Below are positions 1 through 5,150 of a DNA stretch of 5,841 nucleotides, one piece after another. Within the stretch, counting starts at the first letter, position 1. The number at the start of each line of letters is the position of its first letter. Under the pieces are notes generated by a model. It was not told the origin of the DNA and searched no databases. It saw only the letters and a program-made list of their open reading frames with translations. Made by a program: the position numbers and the translations under genes. The stretch comes from an uncultured Oscillospiraceae bacterium (GTDB lineage Bacteria > Bacillota > Clostridia > Oscillospirales > Acutalibacteraceae): positions 1 to 5,841 of the forward strand of contig URDW01000125.1 in assembly GCA_900546735.1 (NCBI GenBank), read 5' to 3'.

Positions 1-44
1 ATCGCTCAGTGTCTCGTGGGCTCGGAGATGTGTATAAGAGACAG
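1..44 (+). other. Sequencing adapter remnant (Nextera Read 2 / i7 side)
   Basis: Bases 26-44 read AGATGTGTATAAGAGACAG, the 19-bp Tn5 mosaic end used in Nextera libraries, and bases 11-25 read GTCTCGTGGGCTCGG, the Read 2 adapter arm. Bases 3-10 (CGCTCAGT) sit where the i7 index belongs, and bases 1-2 (AT) fit the end of the P7 arm. From memory, CGCTCAGT is the adapter form of Nextera index N724. This is untrimmed read-through adapter assembled onto a contig end, not genomic sequence. Native DNA begins at about base 45. Confidence 0.98.
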
Positions 45-132
45 GAATGATACCGTCACGGGAAGTCTGGCGCTTGAATCTTCTCAAAGCGCTGTCAAGA
101 GATTCATTTTCCTTAATTTTGACCTGACTCAT
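45..132 (-). CDS. rpsU: 30S ribosomal protein S21, 5' part only
   Basis: S21 is a small subunit ribosomal protein that binds near the 3' end of 16S rRNA and helps translation initiation. The minus strand reads from an ATG at 132-130 and gives 29 codons: MSQVKIKENESLDSALRRFK followed by RQTSRDGII. The KENESLDSALRRFKR block is the family hallmark. S21 is usually about 55-70 residues, so roughly half the gene is missing. The break is the adapter junction at 44/45, not a biological truncation. The start is fixed by a very strong Shine-Dalgarno sequence, GGAGGGAGGG (minus strand, 140-149), about 7 nt upstream of the ATG. A consensus-like promoter lies upstream at 195-223. The residues after RRFKR (QTSRDGII) differ from the E. 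coli protein, as expected for a distant clostridial S21. The gene is transcribed divergently from the ABC transporter. Confidence 0.93.
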
Positions 133-194
133 TATCAATCCCTCCCTCCGACTCTTTTCGGGGGTATTTGAATACTTCAATAACCACGACTGAA

Positions 195-223
195 ATTATA
201 AACAATTCACCTGTAAAAGTCAA
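195..223 (-). promoter_or_regulatory. Sigma-A type promoter of rpsU
   Basis: On the minus strand a -35 TTGACT (218-223) and a perfect -10 TATAAT (195-200) are separated by exactly 17 nt. Transcription should start near base 188, leaving an untranslated leader of about 55 nt before the rpsU ATG. A strong housekeeping promoter suits a ribosomal protein gene. Confidence 0.85.
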
Positions 224-314
224 GAACTTTCGTCATAAATGTCAACAATTTATTCACTTTTTCGCCAAATTCCTTTCACAAAATTAAAAACTGTGTAAAA
301 TAAATATAAATGAT

Positions 315-344
315 TTGACGCAATGCCTACATTCGTGCTATAGT
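315..344 (+). promoter_or_regulatory. Extended -10 promoter of the ABC transporter operon
   Basis: A -35 TTGACG (315-320) is followed after 18 nt by a -10 TATAGT (339-344). The -10 is preceded by TGC, giving the extended -10 pattern TGnTATAGT. The predicted start is near base 351, so the mRNA has a leader of about 92 nt before the ATPase ATG. An AT-rich block lies directly upstream. I see no adjacent regulator gene such as the GntR-type ytrA that accompanies some related operons. Confidence 0.7.
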
Positions 345-442
345 TGAAACATGGGTTTTTGTGCAAAAAGCGGCAAAATGCGCAGACCTGTTCAGCACGA
401 ATCATGCTGTTACCAAATAAAAGCCGCAAATGAGGAAGCGTT

Positions 443-1345
443 ATGATTGAAGTAAAAGAACTGACCAAAAGCTTCGGCAAAAAAACCGTGCTCGACCAAA
501 TCAGCTTTACAGCAGACGGCGGCAGCGTGTTCGGCCTGCTCGGTTACAATGGCGCCGGCAAGACCACACTGCTGAAGATCGCCGCCGGCGTTTATATGCC
601 GGACAGCGGCAGCGTGCTGCTGGACGGCAAAAGCAGCTCGACCGAACCCGCCGGCCGGCAGTCGCTTTTTTTCCTGTCGGACAGCCTTTATTTCCCGGGC
701 AATGCCAGCGTAGAAAAAGCAGCGCGTTTTTATGCCAACTATATACCTGCCTTTTCCATGCAGACTTTCCAGAAACTGATGCAGCTTTTTGGCCTGCCTG
801 AACGCAAGGCCGTGCGCACTTTTTCCAAAGGCATGCGCCGCCAGGCTGAAATGGTCCTGGCGCTGTCGGCACACCCAAAATATATTTTATGCGACGAGTG
901 CTTTGACGGGCTCGACCCTTCCAAACGCAAGCTGGTCAAAGATCTGCTGCTCGACTATGTACAGAATTCCGGCGCGGCCGTGATCGTCAGTTCGCACAAT
1001 TTAAACGAATTGTCTGACTTCTGCGGGCGCATCGGCCTGATCAACAAAAACAAGCTGGTGCTGGATCTGGACACACAGTCGCTGGCCGGACGTTACTGCC
1101 GCATCACCGTGCGTGTGCCGCGCGAAAAAGAGTCTGCCCTGCGCGCCATAGCCGATATTCGCATCCAGAAAGGTGAAGAAGACGGCGTTTACCTGCTGAG
1201 CACCGCCGGAAACGTCCAGGACGTTCTGGAACAGCTGCGCGCCCTGGAGCCTGCTGCGTTAGACAGCCGTGCCATGACCCTGGAAGAGGTCTTCTTAAGT
1301 TATATGGAGGAAAACAACTATGACTACGCCGACATCTTCAACTAA
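443..1345 (+). CDS. ABC transporter ATP-binding protein, YtrB-like
   Basis: This is the cytoplasmic ATPase that would power the permease encoded next to it. Its 300 residues show the expected order: A-loop aromatic F11, Walker A GYNGAGKT (34-41), a degenerate signature FSKGMRR (127-133), Walker B YILCDE (147-152), D-loop GLDP (156-159) and H-loop SSHNLNE with H185. A C-terminal domain of about 85 residues follows (215-300). Two motifs depart from textbook form: the Q-loop glutamine appears replaced by aspartate (FFLSD, D80), and the usual DEPTSGLDP reads DECFDGLDP. As I recall, both are typical of a clostridial subfamily paired with large permeases, so the catalytic core looks intact. GAGGAA (432-437) lies 5 nt before the ATG and supports this start. 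The 3' end overlaps the permease gene by 26 nt. The transported substrate cannot be told from sequence. The closest named relatives are YtrB/EcsA-type exporters, some of which respond to cell-wall stress. Confidence 0.93.
   Translation: MIEVKELTKSFGKKTVLDQISFTADGGSVFGLLGYNGAGKTTLLKIAAGVYMPDSGSVLLDGKSSSTEPAGRQSLFFLSDSLYFPGNASVEKAARFYANYIPAFSMQTFQKLMQLFGLPERKAVRTFSKGMRRQAEMVLALSAHPKYILCDECFDGLDPSKRKLVKDLLLDYVQNSGAAVIVSSHNLNELSDFCGRIGLINKNKLVLDLDTQSLAGRYCRITVRVPREKESALRAIADIRIQKGEEDGVYLLSTAGNVQDVLEQLRALEPAALDSRAMTLEEVFLSYMEENNYDYADIFN
1306..1310 (+). promoter_or_regulatory. Shine-Dalgarno of the permease, inside the ATPase gene
   Basis: GGAGG lies 9 nt before the permease ATG at 1320, within the last codons of the ATPase. 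It decides the permease start and implies translational coupling: ribosomes finishing the ATPase (stop at 1343-1345) cover the permease start, which should help fix the ratio of the two subunits. Confidence 0.85.
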
Positions 1346-3911
1346 AAAAGCGCACCTCGGGCAGCGCGATTTTCTGTACGCCCTTGGTTCGCCCAAAACC
1401 TGGCTGCTGCCGCTTTTGCTCTGCATTTTGGCCGGCGTCGGCGGTGCGCTCATGCTTTGGCTGCCGGCACAGCTCATGGACGATGAAACGCGTACGCTGC
1501 TGCTGCAAAACTACACATACCTGCTCAACATGTCCGCTTTCGGCGGGTTCCTGCCGAGTATTTACAGCATGTATCCGGTATTTTTGTTTTTCGGTATCAT
1601 TGCAGCATTTGCCGCGTTTGATTTTTGCTTTTCCAAAACAAAGGCCGGTGCATTTCTTTCCTTTGCGCTGCCGCGCAGTGTGCTTTTCTGCAACCGGCTG
1701 CTGGCAAGCCTGATCTGGTTTGCCGCAGGCACGCTGCTGACACAGATCTGTATGACCGCAGTACAGCTGATGCTCGGTTTTTCGATCAGCGGCGCACTGA
1801 TGACCTATCTGGGCTACACCACGCTGCTGCTCTTTTTAGAAACGGCACTTGGCCTGATGATCGGCGCACTGGCCGTTTCCATTTGCCATAATGTACCGGA
1901 AGGCATATTTACCGCCGTCTGCCTGTCGGCGTGCCCATATACGCTCGTGCGCCTGGCGGAGTCAGCCGGCACGCGGCTGCTCAACGGCTACGGCAGTTTT
2001 ATCAGCAGTTATGCGTTTGGCTACCCCTCCGGCATTTCCCAGTACGGCAGCGTTTTAAACCCGCTGGCCTGTGTCAGCAACATTCCTGTGCAAAATGCCG
2101 ACGGCACATACACCACGACCGGCATCGGCGATTTCAGCGCCCTGGCCGTTGGTGAAAAGCTTGTGATCCCCTCGACCTTTTGGGCCATCCTGGCCGTACT
2201 GGCGGCCTACTGCATCGTCTGCGCCGCAGCAGGCATTCTGACTTTCCCCAAAAAGCAATTTGAAAACCTGAACGCACGCATGCCGAATGCACGCTGTGTG
2301 GGCATCGGTGTGTTTACGTTCGGCACCGTGCTTGCCTTTACCCTGTCAGACATGCTGCATGCCGACAACCAGGCATTCTTCTGGCCGCTGGTCAGCACCA
2401 TTGTGATCCTGGTGCTGCTGGTGCTGCTGGCCGTGCGCAAAAAAGGCAAAGCGCTCGGCGCAGCCATTGCCGTACCCGTTTGCGTAACGGCTTTGTGTTT
2501 TGCCGGGTTTGCTGCCGGCAACACGCAATATGAAAATAGGATCCCGGCAGCCGACGACATTGCCTGCGCCTATGTCAGTGAAAGCGGCGAAAGCTTCGTC
2601 TCCAAAAACAGCGATACCGCCGGCGGCAGCATGGTCAACCAAATGCTTGGCCAGGATTACCTCAGCGCATACGAAGCTCCGCTGCTTGGCAGCTTCACAT
2701 CGGAAAGCGATTTGAAAGCCGTGCAGGATGTGCACCGCACGCTGATCGAAGACAGTAAAACAGGCAGCGGTACAGCCAGCGTCTATTACAGGATGAAAGA
2801 CGGCAGCACCGTCATGCGCACTTATACCGGCCTGAGCAAATCGGCCATGGAAGCGCTTGACGCGCTTTATGACACCGAGACTGTGCGCAACGATCTGATC
2901 TACCGCCTGACGGCAAACAGCGCCGAAGAAATTGAGAAGTTTAACAAAACATACAAAACAGACTTTAATAAGATCACAACAGGGAGAATGACACAATACG
3001 ACGTAAACCTGTTCAGTGACGAAAACCAAACGGCAGACTGCACATCGCCCGAGATGCTGGAAGACTACATGCGCATTTATGCGCTGTGCCAGACAGAAGG
3101 CACCGCCAGCGGACTGGACAGCCTGGACATGACCTCTGTCGACCTGAACGACCTGAGCGAAGCCGTGCAGAGCTACACAAACACCGCCAGTCTGTTTTCG
3201 GCTAATTTGAAACGTGAGGAGCCCTTAAACGAGGAAACGACGGCGCTGCTCAAAACGGCTGTAGCGGCCGATATAAAAGCCAACGGGCGCAGCTATATCC
3301 TGCCGGGTGACGAAAAGCCCCAGGCCATTTTGTGTCTGGGTACCAGCAATACGGTATATGACAGCACAGCAGCCACCGTGCCGGGCAGCACGTTCACGAT
3401 TGGGATCTATCCCTCCATGAAAAATACGCTGCAGGCCATTGCCAGCCTGGGTATGAACAGCATTTTGCGTGCGGAGGAAGCCGTGCAGAAAATTTATGCC
3501 GTTGACCTTTCCACCATGCAGCAGGAAACACGCCAGTTCCTGACAGACGGCACTTCCCGCCGCTTCACCGGCAGCTACAGCACCGAATACGACAAATCCC
3601 TAAAACGCATGACGGCGGCCGAGGCAGCTGAAAACTTTTACTATACCGACGCAGAAAGTGATTTCGTACCGCTCGACAAATCGTTTGACATAGGCGTGCC
3701 GCTTTCACAGCTGCAGGTACGTTATGCCGAAATCACCGATGCAAAGCAAATGGAAGAGCTGCTGCAAAAAGCCAATATCCTGGCCGATTCCAACGGCGAT
3801 AACTGGGTGCTGCTGGCCGTTTATGACGACTTTACCATGACGGCTTACAACCTGGACGAGGCAGACGCAGCGCTGCTGGATGGTGTTACAATGCTGGACG
3901 CGAACGCGTAA
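1320..3911 (+). CDS. ABC transporter permease with large extracytoplasmic C-terminal domain
   Basis: This is the membrane partner of the YtrB-like ATPase. The 863 residues divide into an N-terminal membrane half and a C-terminal soluble half. Hydrophobic segments lie near 28-50, 82-104, 127-152, 159-189, 193-213, 285-309, 325-345, 352-372 and 378-399. Basic stretches at 105-126 and 373-377 (RKKGK) fit a cytoplasmic N-terminus and nine crossings, which puts residues 400-863 outside the cell. The ectodomain has segments such as VHRTLIEDSK (471-480) then YYRMKDGSTVMRTY (489-502), and EITDAKQMEELL (804-815). These resemble the C-terminal regions of other clostridial ABC-2-like permeases, possibly the family called DUF6449; that assignment is from memory. 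No signal peptide, protease or sugar-binding motif is recognisable. The permease is much longer than usual ABC-2 permeases of 250-400 residues. It lies in an operon with the ATPase and ends before a terminator. The substrate is unknown. Confidence 0.88.
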   Translation: MTTPTSSTKKAHLGQRDFLYALGSPKTWLLPLLLCILAGVGGALMLWLPAQLMDDETRTLLLQNYTYLLNMSAFGGFLPSIYSMYPVFLFFGIIAAFAAFDFCFSKTKAGAFLSFALPRSVLFCNRLLASLIWFAAGTLLTQICMTAVQLMLGFSISGALMTYLGYTTLLLFLETALGLMIGALAVSICHNVPEGIFTAVCLSACPYTLVRLAESAGTRLLNGYGSFISSYAFGYPSGISQYGSVLNPLACVSNIPVQNADGTYTTTGIGDFSALAVGEKLVIPSTFWAILAVLAAYCIVCAAAGILTFPKKQFENLNARMPNARCVGIGVFTFGTVLAFTLSDMLHADNQAFFWPLVSTIVILVLLVLLAVRKKGKALGAAIAVPVCVTALCFAGFAAGNTQYENRIPAADDIACAYVSESGESFVSKNSDTAGGSMVNQMLGQDYLSAYEAPLLGSFTSESDLKAVQDVHRTLIEDSKTGSGTASVYYRMKDGSTVMRTYTGLSKSAMEALDALYDTETVRNDLIYRLTANSAEEIEKFNKTYKTDFNKITTGRMTQYDVNLFSDENQTADCTSPEMLEDYMRIYALCQTEGTASGLDSLDMTSVDLNDLSEAVQSYTNTASLFSANLKREEPLNEETTALLKTAVAADIKANGRSYILPGDEKPQAILCLGTSNTVYDSTAATVPGSTFTIGIYPSMKNTLQAIASLGMNSILRAEEAVQKIYAVDLSTMQQETRQFLTDGTSRRFTGSYSTEYDKSLKRMTAAEAAENFYYTDAESDFVPLDKSFDIGVPLSQLQVRYAEITDAKQMEELLQKANILADSNGDNWVLLAVYDDFTMTAYNLDEADAALLDGVTMLDANA

Positions 3912-3919
3912 TTTCGTAC

Positions 3920-3951
3920 AAAACCCGACGGTGTTTTGCCGCCGGGTTTTT
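3920..3951 (+). terminator. Rho-independent terminator of the ABC operon
   Basis: The left arm AAAACCCGACGG (3920-3931) pairs with CCGCCGGGTTTT (3939-3950) over 12 positions with a single A-C mismatch and a 7-nt loop. The run of T at 3947-3951 continues into TCTTC. It begins 9 nt after the permease stop, so the two-gene ABC transcript should end here and the next gene needs its own promoter. Confidence 0.93.
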
Positions 3952-3981
3952 CTTCTGCGCAGTTGTGCAAAATACGAAAGT

Positions 3982-4030
3982 AATTTTCAAAACTGTCTAT
4001 ATATGGAAACGCAGCCAATTCTTGAAAATT
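3982..4030. repeat. 9-bp perfect inverted repeat upstream of the LRR gene promoter
   Basis: AATTTTCAA (3982-3990) and TTGAAAATT (4022-4030) are exact reverse complements separated by 31 bp. The pair lies 24 bp upstream of the -35 box of the next promoter, a position where a DNA-binding regulator could act. It is AT-rich and could be chance in a spacer of this composition. Apart from this pair and the terminator, the stretch 3952-4053 shows nothing I can identify. Confidence 0.45.
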
Positions 4031-4053
4031 CACATTTTTCTTTCTAAAATACC

Positions 4054-4082
4054 TTGACTCTCTATTAAAAATATGTTATCTT
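4054..4082 (+). promoter_or_regulatory. Promoter of the LRR lipoprotein gene
   Basis: A -35 TTGACT (4054-4059) and a -10 TATCTT (4077-4082) are separated by 17 nt. TGT before the -10 gives an extended -10 element. The start should be near base 4089-4090, leaving a leader of about 125 nt before the lipoprotein ATG at 4215. The upstream terminator makes an independent promoter necessary. Confidence 0.7.
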
Positions 4083-4089
4083 TTAATAA

Positions 4090-4214
4090 AGATATTGGAG
4101 TGATTTGTGAGCAGGGGAAGTTTGCGCCAATTTTGCTTTCTTCTGCCAGCCGCACACCCCTGCGGGCTGCAAAATATTTGTACAGGCCTGCAGCGAACCA
4201 AGGAGATCCTACAC
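4090..4214 (+). other. Structured 5' leader of the LRR lipoprotein mRNA
   Basis: This leader of about 125 nt can fold in two competing ways. In the first, CAGCCGCA (4147-4154) pairs with TGCGGGCTG (4161-4169) with one bulged G and a 6-nt loop. In the second, GCTGCA (4166-4171) pairs with TGCAGC (4189-4194) around a 17-nt loop. Both use bases 4166-4169, so they exclude each other. The Shine-Dalgarno AAGGAGA (4200-4206) lies outside both. The leader matches no riboswitch class that I recognise. It also stays open in the lipoprotein frame back to a GTG at 4107 that has its own GGAG (4097-4100). Confidence 0.4.
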
Positions 4215-5078
4215 ATGAAAAAAATTCTAGCACTTTGCCTGTGCGGCGTGCTGCTGCTTGGCTGCATGAGCGCATGCACCGCTTCCGACGACGCTGCCAA
4301 CAACGCGTCCGGTTCCGGCGCAGTCAGCGACAATGCCAGTGAAGACGGCAGCAACGCAAATGCTGCCACAAACGCGGCGGCAAACGGCAGTGACAGTTCA
4401 GGCAATGATTCTGCTGGCACAAACAGCGATTCCGTTAACAGTACGGGCAGCATCGGCAACGGCGCCGAAGTAGAGATCGGCACGGCGGAGGTTGCAAACA
4501 ATGTAACGAACCTGCAGGTCTGCGAAAGCGACATTACCGACCTTTCCCCGGTAACGAACTTTAAAGATGCCACCAAAATGAGCATCTGCCGCAACAGCAT
4601 CAGCGACATCTCGCCGCTAGCGGAGTTGACCCAGCTGGAAGAGCTGAATATGGCCAGCAACAAAATCAGCGACATTTCGCCGCTGAAAAACCTGACCAAG
4701 CTGACACTGCTGAACGCAAACGGCAATCAGATCAAGGACATTTCCGTTTTGGCCAACCTGAAGAACCTGGAAACACTTGACCTTTCCCGCAACCAGATCA
4801 GCGACATTTCGCCGCTTTCCGGCCTGAGCAAGCTGACCGACCTGCGTATCGGCAACAACAAAATCACTGACCTTACCCCGCTGAAGGGTATGACCCAGCT
4901 GACCAATTTGTCCATCGCCGGCAACGATACCGGCGGCCAGGAAAACCTGGAAACGATTTTAAGCCTGAAAAACCTGGCAACGCTGACACTGGGTACCGGA
5001 TTTACAGACGACCAGATTCAGCAGATCAAAGACGAACTGCCGAACTGTATCGTGTACGATATGTACGCATACGAATAA
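4215..5078 (+). CDS. Leucine-rich repeat surface lipoprotein
   Basis: The product is a 287-residue predicted lipoprotein of the outer face of the membrane, probably for binding protein or other ligands. The partner is unknown. The start at 4215 is chosen because AAGGAGA (4200-4206) sits 8 nt upstream and the protein then opens with a proper signal, MKKILALCLCGVLLLGC. The lipid-modified cysteine could be C17 (LLGC) or C21 (MSAC). Residues 22-85 are a low-complexity linker of N, S, A, G, D and T that could span the cell wall. Residues 97-228 hold six exact 22-residue repeats of the internalin/SDS22 type, with the pattern LxxLxxxxNxIxDISPLxxL. A seventh, irregular unit (229-253) and a C-terminal cap ending DELPNC (273-278) close the solenoid. 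No LPXTG sorting signal is present, so attachment is by lipid. It has its own promoter and a structured leader, and a secreted protein gene follows 72 nt later. Internalin-like folds are common in gut Clostridia, so invasion should not be assumed. Confidence 0.92.
   Translation: MKKILALCLCGVLLLGCMSACTASDDAANNASGSGAVSDNASEDGSNANAATNAAANGSDSSGNDSAGTNSDSVNSTGSIGNGAEVEIGTAEVANNVTNLQVCESDITDLSPVTNFKDATKMSICRNSISDISPLAELTQLEELNMASNKISDISPLKNLTKLTLLNANGNQIKDISVLANLKNLETLDLSRNQISDISPLSGLSKLTDLRIGNNKITDLTPLKGMTQLTNLSIAGNDTGGQENLETILSLKNLATLTLGTGFTDDQIQQIKDELPNCIVYDMYAYE
4503..4898 (+). repeat. Six tandem 66-bp LRR coding repeats
   Basis: Six consecutive 66-bp units each encode one 22-residue leucine-rich repeat (residues 97-228). 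The ISDISPL core or its variant (IKDISVL, ITDLTPL) recurs every 66 bases, with its first codon at 4599, 4665, 4731, 4797 and 4863. The first unit has ITDLSPV at 4533. Units 2, 3 and 5 share ATCAGCGACAT nearly exactly, while the others have drifted, so the array is old or under mixed selection rather than freshly amplified. Confidence 0.88.
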
Positions 5079-5094
5079 TAAATAACCAAATGTG

Positions 5095-5123
5095 TAATAA
5101 ACACCATATGGTGATGTTTATTA
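5095..5123 (+). promoter_or_regulatory. Stem-loop between the LRR gene and the secreted protein gene
   Basis: TAATAAACA (5095-5103) pairs perfectly with TGTTTATTA (5115-5123). The interior holds the palindrome CCATATGG, so up to 13 pairs can form with a 3-nt bulge. It lies 17 nt after the LRR stop and 27 nt before the next ATG. No T-run follows, so it is a poor terminator. It could be an mRNA-stabilising or processing hairpin at the start of the downstream message, or an operator. I find no convincing separate -35/-10 pair in this 72-nt gap, which favours co-transcription with the LRR gene. Confidence 0.55.
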
Positions 5124-5150
5124 AATATTAAAGAAAGGAAGAAAAACAAA

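Larger units (their letters stand above)
133..442. other. Divergent intergenic region between rpsU and the ABC operon
   Basis: This 310-bp AT-rich spacer contains no credible gene. The short open frames over it have no family resemblance and no ribosome binding site that I can find. It holds the rpsU Shine-Dalgarno and promoter on the left (to 223), a very AT-rich block at about 281-314 that could act as an UP element for the rightward promoter at 315-344, and the transporter leader from about 351. Within that leader, CAGCA (393-397) and TGCTG (405-409) can form a small hairpin with a 7-nt loop. A Shine-Dalgarno, GAGGAA (432-437), precedes the ATPase start. Confidence 0.75.

Noticed and set aside
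26..44. Tn5 mosaic end as evidence of a natural transposon
   Set aside because: It sits in perfect register with the Nextera Read 2 arm and an 8-nt index at the contig edge, so it is library adapter.
240..245. TTGACA on the minus strand as a second rpsU -35 box
   Set aside because: No acceptable -10 lies 16-18 nt downstream. The TTGACT/TATAAT pair at 218-223 and 195-200 is far better.
250..480. 76-residue minus-strand open frame in the divergent spacer
   Set aside because: It crosses the transporter promoter, leader and start, has no recognisable domain, and runs against the ATPase gene.
2346..3029. 227-residue minus-strand open frame inside the permease gene
   Set aside because: It is antisense to a continuous, well-supported 863-residue frame and has no credible ribosome site or family features.
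4107..4214. GTG at 4107 as the true start of the LRR protein
   Set aside because: It would bury the lipoprotein signal peptide behind 36 residues. The ATG at 4215 has a stronger Shine-Dalgarno and opens directly with the signal.
4076..4726. 216-residue minus-strand open frame over the LRR gene
   Set aside because: Its composition is the mirror of the low-complexity linker and the repeats, and it lies across the LRR promoter region. It is a shadow frame.
4503..4898. Periodic repeats as a CRISPR array or satellite
   Set aside because: The 66-bp period is exactly 22 codons, in frame, and encodes a standard leucine-rich repeat consensus.
5095..5123. Stem-loop called as an intrinsic terminator
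   Set aside because: The stem is AT-rich and is followed by AAATATTAAAG with no T-run on the plus strand.
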